Made by a program: the position numbers and the translations under genes. Shown piece by piece: positions 1-6,463 of a stretch of DNA of 8,803 nucleotides (its first letter is position 1; each line of letters opens with the position of its first letter). Below the pieces are notes generated by a model. That model was not told the DNA's origin, searched no databases, and saw only the letters and a list, made by a program, of their open reading frames with translations. Origin of the DNA: an uncultured Rhodospirillaceae bacterium (GTDB taxonomy: Bacteria > Pseudomonadota > Alphaproteobacteria > Rhodospirillales > UBA2165); contig CAJWIB010000094.1 in the NCBI GenBank assembly GCA_913041095.1, positions 1-8,803 of the forward strand. Direction: 5' to 3'.

Positions 1-1
1 C

Positions 2-976
2 CTCGCCAAAAATTCCGAAATTCAGGCCAAGACCCAGCAGGCTCAATCATATCTGCCGGGTCCGATGCCGCCGCGCCCGCCATCTTTCTGCACTGGATGC
101 CCCGAACGACCGATAATGACGGCGTTAAAATTACTGATGAAGGAACGCGGCAAATTTCATATTTCGATGGATATCGGTTGCAATCTATTTGGCTCCTTGC
201 CCCCCTTCAATGTCGGCAATACGGTTTTGGGCTATGGCCTCAGCCTCGCCAGTAGCGGCGCGATTGGTCCGGCGCTTGGTCAGCCAAATGTCGCGGTGAT
301 GGGTGACGGTGGTTTCTGGCATAACGGCTTTACCTCCGGTGTCATCAATACACGCTGGAACCAATATGATTCAGTTCTGATAATTTTAGATAATGGCTAC
401 GCTGCCGCAACCGGCCAGCATAAAATACCATCTACCGGCGCTACGCCACGTGGCATGGCATCGCTGCTGTCGATTGAAGAGGCTCTCAAAGGTGTTGGCG
501 TCAAATGGATCAAGCACGTCAATTCCTACAGCATGGAGGCAACGATCGATGTGCTTCGTGAGGCCATGGATGCGCGGGACGAAGGCTTACGCGTCGTCAT
601 CTCCAACAATGAATGCATGCTGGCACGCCAACGCCGGGAAAAACCGGCTAAAGCCGCGGCCCTCAAAGTCGGTCGGAGGGTCATCAAGGATAAATTCGGT
701 GTTGATGAGGAAGTATGCACCGGCGATCACTCCTGCATGCGATTGAGCGGCTGCCCGTCCCTCACTTTGAAACAAAGTGCAGACCCTTTGAAGGCAACAC
801 CGGTTGCTCATGTTGACGAAACCTGTGTCGCCTGCGGCAATTGCGGCGAGGTTGCTCATGCGGCACAGCTTTGCCCGTCTTTCTATAAAGCAGAGGCCAT
901 CCAGAATGCAGGTGCGCTCCGCCAATTTGGCTCAGCCATCAACCGCACCCTCCTTTCACTGATGGGGGCGAGATAA
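2..976 (+). CDS. iorA: Indolepyruvate/arylpyruvate:ferredoxin oxidoreductase alpha subunit, 3' part
   Basis: Oxidatively decarboxylates an arylpyruvate (indole-, phenyl- or 4-hydroxyphenylpyruvate) to the aryl-acetyl-CoA while reducing ferredoxin, in the cytoplasm. The frame is open to the left edge, so this is the C-terminal ~324 residues; the ATG at 65 is internal, because PRPPSFCTGCPERP right after it is a conserved core motif of the family. The ThDP-binding motif runs from GDGG (codons from 302) to DNGY (Asn codon at 392). At the C-terminus is a two-cluster ferredoxin domain (716-877): Cys-x5-Cys-x5-Cys-Pro, then Cys-x2-Cys-x2-Cys-x9-Cys-Pro. The first motif reads CTGDHSC, with Asp where the second cluster cysteine is usual. 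The stop overlaps the iorB start (TAATG), implying translational coupling to the partner subunit. The missing N-terminus would hold the pyrimidine-binding and transketolase-like domains. The family is secure; the preferred 2-oxoacid is not visible from sequence. Confidence 0.93.
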   Translation, partial: LAKNSEIQAKTQQAQSYLPGPMPPRPPSFCTGCPERPIMTALKLLMKERGKFHISMDIGCNLFGSLPPFNVGNTVLGYGLSLASSGAIGPALGQPNVAVMGDGGFWHNGFTSGVINTRWNQYDSVLIILDNGYAAATGQHKIPSTGATPRGMASLLSIEEALKGVGVKWIKHVNSYSMEATIDVLREAMDARDEGLRVVISNNECMLARQRREKPAKAAALKVGRRVIKDKFGVDEEVCTGDHSCMRLSGCPSLTLKQSADPLKATPVAHVDETCVACGNCGEVAHAAQLCPSFYKAEAIQNAGALRQFGSAINRTLLSLMGAR

Positions 977-2430
977 TGAACGAGATAAGAACCACCTCGA
1001 CAATTGATCGGCCAATCTGTTTACTGCTGGGGGCACTAGGTGGCCAAGGTGGCGGCATTTTGATCGATTGGCTGGTCGATGCGGCGATGCGGGCAGGCTA
1101 TCCGGCACAAGCGACGTCAACTCCGGGTGTTGCTCAGCGGACCGGCGCGACGACATATTACTTTGAATTGTTTCCGGAAAAAATTCCGCTCGCCCATCCG
1201 ATTTTTACGTTTTTTCCGGCGTCAGGTGATCTCGATCTCATGATTGCCATGGAGCCGACCGAGGCAGGCCGTGCCATCGAGCGCGGATTCGTCACCGATT
1301 GCACCACCGTTATCACCGCAACCAAACGCGTCTATTCAACGGCTGAAAAAGTGTCGGCCGGTGATGGCCGCATTGACGTCGCCCCAATTATTGAAGCGCT
1401 AGGTAAGGCGGCTAAAAAACTTATCCAATTGGATATGGACGCACTTTCAGCCGGCACGGCTGCCCGTGACAACGCAATCGCGTTCGGTGCAATTGTCGGC
1501 ACTGGTATTTTACCCCTATCGGCTGAAGATTGCCGGGCATCAATCATCGAGAAAGGTGTTGCAGTCGAAAGTAATTTGGCCGGCTTTGATATCGGCCTGA
1601 AAACCGCTGAGGTAAGCCCACGAACAGTTGCTACCGAGGCCGATTTAAACTTTAACACTGCGCCTGTATCTTTTGCCTCAGACATTGCCGCCTTCCCCGC
1701 TTTGGCACATGATATCATTGGTCACGGCATCGCTCGCTTGATCGATTATCAAAGCGAGGCCTATGCTCGGCTTTTTATAAAGCGTCTGAAATTCGTCCAG
1801 GAAGCCGACACCCGTGATGATAATAAACTTACCAGTGAAGTCGCCTACCATCTTGCCCGCTGGATGAGCTACGAAGATGTCATCCGTGTCGGCCAATTGA
1901 AAACGCGACCAGAGCGACTCTCAAAAATTCGATTAGAACTCGGTGTGGGCTCCAAAGTACCGCTAAAAGTCACCGATTTTTTTAAACCGGGCCGAGATGA
2001 ATTCCTAGGTGCCCTACCTAAAAGCCTTAGCTGGTTGGTGCCTAATCAAGGTAACGGCATTGCACTGTATATTCAAACCAGCTCTTTTACCGGCTACGCG
2101 ATGCTGAAATTTTTAGCGGCGCTTAAACCCTTGCGATCAAAATCCGCACAATATGCAGAAGAGCAGGCAGCCATCGAGCAATGGCTGGATGCGGTTATAA
2201 AGGCGGCTGCAGTCGACAATGCCGCTGCCGTTGACAACAATCTCGCCATCCGGACCTCAAATCTGGCAATAATGGCGCGCGGCTACGGGCGAGTGCGAAA
2301 AACCGGTTTGACCAAGCTCAATGAATTTTTTGCCGATTGGCACGATAAATTAGCAAGTGACCCTGCAGGTTTATCTGCTGAGGTGGATCAGCTGATCCTA
2401 CTTGCCCATGCGAATCCCGATGAGACCTAA
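976..2430 (+). CDS. iorB: Indolepyruvate oxidoreductase beta subunit, long form with C-terminal extension
   Basis: Partner of IorA in the 2-oxoacid:ferredoxin oxidoreductase. Residues ~14-210 form the POR gamma-type domain, with a glycine-rich GALGGQGGG (~19-27) and GVAQRTGATTYY (~51-62), both typical of IorB. The protein is 484 aa, whereas simple IorB proteins are about 200 aa. The extra ~270 residues (including DYQSEAYARL and HLARWMSYEDVIRVGQLKTR) resemble the C-terminal DUF6537-type region found in fused proteobacterial indolepyruvate oxidoreductases and in their split long-form relatives; this match is from memory of the family, not a search. The function of that region is not established. 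It contains a tandem hexapeptide AAAVDN-AAAVDN (2203-2238). The ATG shares its A with the iorA stop. A 19-bp gap leads to hcrC, consistent with one transcript. Confidence 0.9.
   Translation: MNEIRTTSTIDRPICLLLGALGGQGGGILIDWLVDAAMRAGYPAQATSTPGVAQRTGATTYYFELFPEKIPLAHPIFTFFPASGDLDLMIAMEPTEAGRAIERGFVTDCTTVITATKRVYSTAEKVSAGDGRIDVAPIIEALGKAAKKLIQLDMDALSAGTAARDNAIAFGAIVGTGILPLSAEDCRASIIEKGVAVESNLAGFDIGLKTAEVSPRTVATEADLNFNTAPVSFASDIAAFPALAHDIIGHGIARLIDYQSEAYARLFIKRLKFVQEADTRDDNKLTSEVAYHLARWMSYEDVIRVGQLKTRPERLSKIRLELGVGSKVPLKVTDFFKPGRDEFLGALPKSLSWLVPNQGNGIALYIQTSSFTGYAMLKFLAALKPLRSKSAQYAEEQAAIEQWLDAVIKAAAVDNAAAVDNNLAIRTSNLAIMARGYGRVRKTGLTKLNEFFADWHDKLASDPAGLSAEVDQLILLAHANPDET
2203..2238 (+). repeat. 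Imperfect 18-bp tandem duplication inside iorB
   Basis: Two adjacent 18-base units (2203-2220 and 2221-2238) each encode Ala-Ala-Ala-Val-Asp-Asn. They differ at four bases, all at third codon positions, so the hexapeptide is exactly repeated while the DNA has drifted. This looks like an old in-frame duplication, or low-complexity helix drift, kept under protein-level constraint. Confidence 0.75.
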
Positions 2431-2438
2431 TTTTTAGT

Positions 2439-2443
2439 GGAAG
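2439..2443 (+). promoter_or_regulatory. Ribosome binding site of hcrC
   Basis: GGAAG lies 6 bases before the ATG at 2450, in the only gap (2431-2449) of the plus-strand run. It lets hcrC be initiated independently of iorB. No promoter or terminator fits in this 19-bp gap. Confidence 0.6.
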
Positions 2444-2449
2444 ATTATC

Positions 2450-2950
2450 ATGAGTGAAAAACGAAACAAAACTCTCCTCCATTGTACTGTTAATGGCAAA
2501 GAGCGCGACGACGTTGTTAAAGATAATATGCTGGTCGCTGATTATTTACGCGAAGTTGTCGGCATTACCGGCACTAAAATTGGTTGTGATGGTGGCGAAT
2601 GCGGCTGTTGCACCGTGCTGATCGATGGTGTGCCACAACATGCCTGCCTACGTTTGACGGCAACCTGTCAAGACGTTGAGATTGAAACGATTGAGGCTCT
2701 CGCGGAACAAAATCGGCTGTCTGCCTTACAACGCGGTTTTCATGAAAAGCTTGGCACCCAATGCGGCTTTTGCACGCCAGGCATGATCATGGCGGCGGAG
2801 GGCCTGCTGAGAGAAAACCCGAGCCCCAGCGAAGATGAAATTCGCCAAGGTTTGGCTGCCAACCTTTGCCGTTGCACTGGTTATATAAAAATTATCGAGG
2901 CCGTACAATTTGCGATTGATGAATTAGGCTCGAAAGGAAAAGCAGCGTGA
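2450..2950 (+). CDS. hcrC: 4-hydroxybenzoyl-CoA reductase gamma subunit (2x[2Fe-2S])
   Basis: Small iron-sulfur subunit of a xanthine-oxidase-family molybdenum hydroxylase, relaying electrons between the FAD subunit and the molybdenum site. The 166-aa length is normal. The plant-ferredoxin-like N-terminal domain carries Cys46-x4-Cys51-x2-Cys54 and Cys66 (motif GCDGGECGCC). The helical C-terminal domain carries Cys105-x2-Cys108 and Cys140-x-Cys142 (motifs QCGFCTPGMIM and LCRCTGY). The stretch FHEKLGTQCGFCTPGMIM and the N-terminal VNGKERDDVVKDNMLVADYLRE strongly resemble Thauera HcrC as I recall it. Gene order C-A-B matches the Thauera hcr cluster. Its TGA overlaps the GTG start of hcrA. Without context it would be called a generic CoxS/XdhC-type (2Fe-2S) subunit; the specific call rests on the hcrA and hcrB neighbours. 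Confidence 0.9.
   Translation: MSEKRNKTLLHCTVNGKERDDVVKDNMLVADYLREVVGITGTKIGCDGGECGCCTVLIDGVPQHACLRLTATCQDVEIETIEALAEQNRLSALQRGFHEKLGTQCGFCTPGMIMAAEGLLRENPSPSEDEIRQGLAANLCRCTGYIKIIEAVQFAIDELGSKGKAA
2934..2939 (+). promoter_or_regulatory. Ribosome binding site supporting the GTG start of hcrA
   Basis: AAGGAA within the last codons of hcrC, with GGA ending 8 bases before the GTG at 2947. It supports this non-ATG start. The GTGA overlap (GTG 2947-2949, hcrC stop TGA 2948-2950) indicates coupled translation of the two subunits. Confidence 0.7.
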
Positions 2951-5262
2951 ACGAGATCAAGCCAACTAAATCTATTGGCGTACCGACACCGCTGGTCGAT
3001 GGCCCTGAGAAAGTATCCGGCAAAGCACAATATTCAGCTGACTTTATGCCGAGCGATTACCTAGTTGGCCGGATATTCAGAAGCCCGGTCTCCCACGCTG
3101 AAATCATTAACGTCGATATTTCGGCAGCCCAAGCGCTGCCGGGTGTAAAAGCCGTCATCACCGGTGACGAAACTGACGAAACGTTTGGCATTTTACCCGT
3201 CGCCCGTTTTGAGTACCCGCTGGCCCGCGACAAAGTGCGCTACAAAGGTGAACCGGTAGCTTGTGTTGCCGCAGTTGATGTCGAAACCGCTCAAAAAGCG
3301 GTTGATTTGATCAAGTTTAAATACAAAGAACTGCCAGCATATTTCACCTCACAAGAGGCCATGGCTGAAGGTGCAGTAAATATCCATGATCACCGTGAGT
3401 GCAATATTGAGCGGGAAGTAGATTACGATCTCGGTGAAGTTGACGAAGGGTTCGAAGCTGCGGATTTGGTTATGGAGGAGACTTTTAACTGCGCTGAGGT
3501 CGCCCAATCTCAGATGGAACCGCACGCAGCAATTGCCGAATATGATCCAACTCGAGACTTCATGACCATTCACGCCAGTACGCAAGTTCCTTATTACGGC
3601 CATTTGATGCTGGCAAAAGTATTGAAGATGGAAGAAAGCCAAATTCGCATGATTAAGCCGTTTGTCGGTGGCGGTTTCGGCTGCCGTACGGAATGCTTGA
3701 ACGTCGAGTTGATCTGTGCCCTGGTCGCCCGCGCTGCCGGTGGCACTGTGCGCATCGTCATCAGCCGTGAGGAGACTTTTATTACCCACCGTGGCCGGCC
3801 TGAAACCGATGTAGAGATGAAAATTGGCCTTACTAAAGACGGTGTAATAACAGCGGTTGATTTCAAAGTAATCCAGCGCGGCGGCGCCTTTAGCGGCTAC
3901 GGAATTGTCACGATACTATATGCTGGTGGCATGGTGTTCGGCCTCTACGATTTACCGGCGGTTCGCTACAAAGGCTTGCGGGTTTTGACCAACACACCGC
4001 CATGCGGTGCCATGCGTGGGCATGGCGTTACTAATGTTCGCTATGCTTTCGAATCTCTACTTGAAAAGATGGCGAATAAACTCAGCATAGACCCTATTGA
4101 AATTCGCCGCAGAAATCTACTGTTGGGACCTAAATACGAAACCCTCAATGAGATGTTCATCAATTCCTATGGCTTACCGGAATGTCTCGATTGGGTGGAA
4201 AAAGCCAGCAACTGGAAAAAGCGCAAAGGTAAAATGGGTTCCTATAAAGGTATCGGTATTGCCTGTGGGCATTACCCGAGCGGCGCCTCCAAGCCGGTTA
4301 ACTGGTCGGGTGAACCGCATGCGACCGTTCATCTCAAGCTCGATTGGGATGGCTCCATTACTCTGCTGACAGGCGCGCCGGAAATTGGTCAGGGCTCAAC
4401 GACTATGGCGACCCAATGTGCGGCTGAAGTGCTCGGCCTCGATATATCCCGCTTTCAAAGCCTTACCAGCGACAGCAAATTTACGCCGAAAGATAACGGT
4501 TCCTATTCGTCGCGTGTTACTTATATGGTTGGTAATGCTTCAATAGATGCGGCGATCAATCTTAAAAATATTCTGATTGACGCGGCCGCCAAAAAATTAG
4601 AAGCCAAACCGGAAAATATCGAATGCTTGGGTGAGGTTTATCGCGCCGGCACGCAGGACGAAGGGTTGACCTTTAATGAGGTTGTCAAAGCAGCCCTCGA
4701 AGGCACCGGCACCATCACGGTCAAAGGTAACTTCGATACGCTACCGGAATCCTGGGGCACCAAAAAATACCGCGGCGGTGCGATCAGCGGCAGCATGGCG
4801 TATGCTTATGCGGCGCAGGTAGTTGAAGTCAGCATCGATCCCGATACCTTTGAAATTACCGTTGACAAAGTCTGGGCTGCACAGGATGTCGGCAAAGCAC
4901 TCAACCCACTTAGCGTTGAAGGCCAGATTGAAGGCTCGGTCTGGATGGGTATGGGCCAAGCAATTTCGGAAAGTACCCAATTTGTCAACGGACTCGGTAT
5001 TACCAATAGTATGCTGGACTACAAAGTGCCGACAATTATTGAATCTCCATCGATCAAGGTTGGTATCATCGAGAGCGTTGATCCGCATGGGCCGTTTGGC
5101 GCCAAAGAAGCCGGGGAAACGTCCTTGGTATGTTTTATCCCCGCATTAACAAACGCTATTTACGATGCCCTTGGAGTGCGGCCACTGGATTTGCCAGTGA
5201 CACCGGATCGCCTGATGGAACTTGTCGAAAACAGCACTACCAACAAAGAGGCAGCTGAATAA
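2947..5262 (+). CDS. hcrA: 4-hydroxybenzoyl-CoA reductase alpha subunit (molybdopterin catalytic subunit)
   Basis: Catalytic subunit holding the molybdenum cofactor. In the characterised family member it removes the para-hydroxyl of 4-hydroxybenzoyl-CoA, giving benzoyl-CoA and water. It is 771 aa, close to the roughly 770 aa of the Thauera enzyme. Visible in order are the N-terminal hammerhead domain (~1-180), GGGFGCR (241-247), ILYAGG with Tyr325 (equivalent to the active-site Tyr reported in Thauera), NTPPCGAMRGHG (349-360), GAPEIGQGS (476-484), TPKDNGSYSSRVTYMVGNAS (513-532), and the catalytic GAKEAGE with Glu721. The NTPPCGAMRGHG and SGEPHATV blocks are characteristic of HcrA rather than of xanthine or CO dehydrogenases. 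It starts with GTG and overlaps hcrC by 4 bp. Substrate could still be another hydroxyaryl-CoA, since no ligase or benzoyl-CoA reductase gene is in view. Confidence 0.92.
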   Translation: MNEIKPTKSIGVPTPLVDGPEKVSGKAQYSADFMPSDYLVGRIFRSPVSHAEIINVDISAAQALPGVKAVITGDETDETFGILPVARFEYPLARDKVRYKGEPVACVAAVDVETAQKAVDLIKFKYKELPAYFTSQEAMAEGAVNIHDHRECNIEREVDYDLGEVDEGFEAADLVMEETFNCAEVAQSQMEPHAAIAEYDPTRDFMTIHASTQVPYYGHLMLAKVLKMEESQIRMIKPFVGGGFGCRTECLNVELICALVARAAGGTVRIVISREETFITHRGRPETDVEMKIGLTKDGVITAVDFKVIQRGGAFSGYGIVTILYAGGMVFGLYDLPAVRYKGLRVLTNTPPCGAMRGHGVTNVRYAFESLLEKMANKLSIDPIEIRRRNLLLGPKYETLNEMFINSYGLPECLDWVEKASNWKKRKGKMGSYKGIGIACGHYPSGASKPVNWSGEPHATVHLKLDWDGSITLLTGAPEIGQGSTTMATQCAAEVLGLDISRFQSLTSDSKFTPKDNGSYSSRVTYMVGNASIDAAINLKNILIDAAAKKLEAKPENIECLGEVYRAGTQDEGLTFNEVVKAALEGTGTITVKGNFDTLPESWGTKKYRGGAISGSMAYAYAAQVVEVSIDPDTFEITVDKVWAAQDVGKALNPLSVEGQIEGSVWMGMGQAISESTQFVNGLGITNSMLDYKVPTIIESPSIKVGIIESVDPHGPFGAKEAGETSLVCFIPALTNAIYDALGVRPLDLPVTPDRLMELVENSTTNKEAAE

Positions 5263-6236
5263 TGGAATATATGCCAAACTTTCAACTTCACCGCCCGGCA
5301 ACCGCCAAAGAGGCGGTAAAACTGCGGAGTGATAATTCAGCTGCACAATACGTCGCTGGTGGCACTGATTTAATTGTCAATGTCCGGCGCGGTATCGAAC
5401 AGCCGGAAAATCTGATTGATCTCAGCGCTATCGCAGAGCTTAAATTAATTAACGAAGATAAAGACGGTCTGCATATTGGCGCCGGTGTAACCCTCAAGGA
5501 AGTCGCCAGAAATAAGAAAATCGTCAGTAAATATCAGGCGGTCGCAGAAGCTGCTGCTGCCGTGGCCGGCATAATCCACCAGCAATATGGCACCCTCGGC
5601 GGTAATCTCTGCCTAGATACGCGCTGCTTATATTACAATCAAAGCGAATGGTGGCGGCAAAGTAACGACTATTGTCTGAAAGAGCGTGGCGATACCTGTC
5701 ATGTTGCCTCCGGTGGCAAGCAGTGTTTTGCGGCTTTCTCCGGCGATGTCGCTCCGGCCTTGCTGGTTTTCCAAGCTGAGGTTGATCTCATTGGCCTCAA
5801 AGGGCCGCGGCGCATTCCACTCGCTAAACTGTATCAAAACGACGGCATGGATCACCTGACTCTCAAGGCGGGAGAATTGTTGACGGCTGTGCATTTACCC
5901 AAAGTGCTCGCCGGCTGTCCGTCTCGCTATGAGAAAACGCGCATACGCGGCTCAATCGATTTTCCTTTGGCAGGTGCAGCCGTGCGCCTCAAAATGAAGG
6001 GTAAAAAGGTGGAAGATTTCGCCATTGCGTTGACCGGCGTAAACCCTTACCCGCAAATCGTTAAAGGCACCGATGAATATGTCGGCAATGCCTTTGATGA
6101 CGAGAGCCTGGATAAATTACGGGATAGTGTACGCAAGCAGGCCAAGCCGATGAAAACAACAACGGTTGCACCCTGGTATCGCCGCCGGGTTATCGGTGCT
6201 GTGGCACGCCGCTTGACCGAAGAACTCGCTGGTTAG
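5262..6236 (+). CDS. hcrB: 4-hydroxybenzoyl-CoA reductase beta subunit (FAD + extra [4Fe-4S])
   Basis: FAD-binding subunit that takes electrons from ferredoxin. It is 324 aa. The FAD motifs are VAGGTDL (31-37) and GTLGGNLC (110-117). The decisive feature is the inserted loop after the second FAD motif: Cys122, Cys138, Cys146 and Cys155, with spacings 16/8/9. This agrees in number and position with the [4Fe-4S] ligands reported for Thauera aromatica HcrB. Ordinary xanthine dehydrogenase or CO dehydrogenase M subunits lack this loop; in Hcr it is linked to reverse, low-potential electron flow into the molybdenum site. The ATG at 5262 shares its A with the hcrA stop, with AGAGG about 10 bases upstream; an ATG three codons later is possible but less likely. 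The 3' end overlaps a minus-strand gene by 4 bp. Confidence 0.93.
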   Translation: MEYMPNFQLHRPATAKEAVKLRSDNSAAQYVAGGTDLIVNVRRGIEQPENLIDLSAIAELKLINEDKDGLHIGAGVTLKEVARNKKIVSKYQAVAEAAAAVAGIIHQQYGTLGGNLCLDTRCLYYNQSEWWRQSNDYCLKERGDTCHVASGGKQCFAAFSGDVAPALLVFQAEVDLIGLKGPRRIPLAKLYQNDGMDHLTLKAGELLTAVHLPKVLAGCPSRYEKTRIRGSIDFPLAGAAVRLKMKGKKVEDFAIALTGVNPYPQIVKGTDEYVGNAFDDESLDKLRDSVRKQAKPMKTTTVAPWYRRRVIGAVARRLTEELAG

Positions 6237-6463
6237 TTTTCTCGCTTATCAACCTGGATGAAGGCTTCCGACTGCTTACGTTGGGTGCCAAACGTAATGG
6301 TCGTTACGCCGGCAATAACCAAGGTAAATCCAAGTATCAAAACCAGTGAAGCCCAACCGCCCTCTAACTCAGGCGCGACTAACCTGACCAGAGTTACACC
6401 TAGAAAGGCGATTATAGTGCCTCCGATCCAGTAGCCTTTATTATCTTTCATCGTTTGGTTCAT
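6233..6463 (-). CDS. Small two-TM membrane protein coupled to the decarboxylase beta subunit
   Basis: I do not recognise this family. The chosen 76-aa form starts at an ATG (6463-6461) that overlaps the TGA of the upstream beta-subunit gene as ATGA. No Shine-Dalgarno sequence is seen before it, so it would be translated by termination-reinitiation. A second in-frame ATG is at 6451. The frame is open further upstream (to 6538) but that part lies wholly inside the beta gene. It has two hydrophobic stretches, ~11-29 and ~37-57, separated by a short loop APELEGG, then a charged tail rich in Lys, Arg, Gln and Glu. It has no signal peptidase site, cysteine motif or catalytic signature. Position suggests an accessory or assembly subunit of the Na+ pump. 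It ends by overlapping the stop of hcrB on the opposite strand. Confidence 0.65.
   Translation of the reverse strand: MNQTMKDNKGYWIGGTIIAFLGVTLVRLVAPELEGGWASLVLILGFTLVIAGVTTITFGTQRKQSEAFIQVDKREN

Noticed and set aside
65..67. ATG at 65 as the true start of iorA
   Set aside because: The frame is open to the window edge, and the residues right after this Met (FCTGCP) belong to the middle of the family, so this is an internal methionine.
3349..3789. A 146-codon minus-strand open frame inside hcrA
   Set aside because: No recognisable motif; the plus strand here encodes conserved HcrA blocks including GGGFGCR.
2947..6236. Calling the molybdenum enzyme a xanthine, CO or nicotinate dehydrogenase
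   Set aside because: The four-Cys loop in the FAD subunit and the NTPPCGAMRGHG and SGEPHATV blocks of the large subunit point to the 4-hydroxybenzoyl-CoA reductase group.
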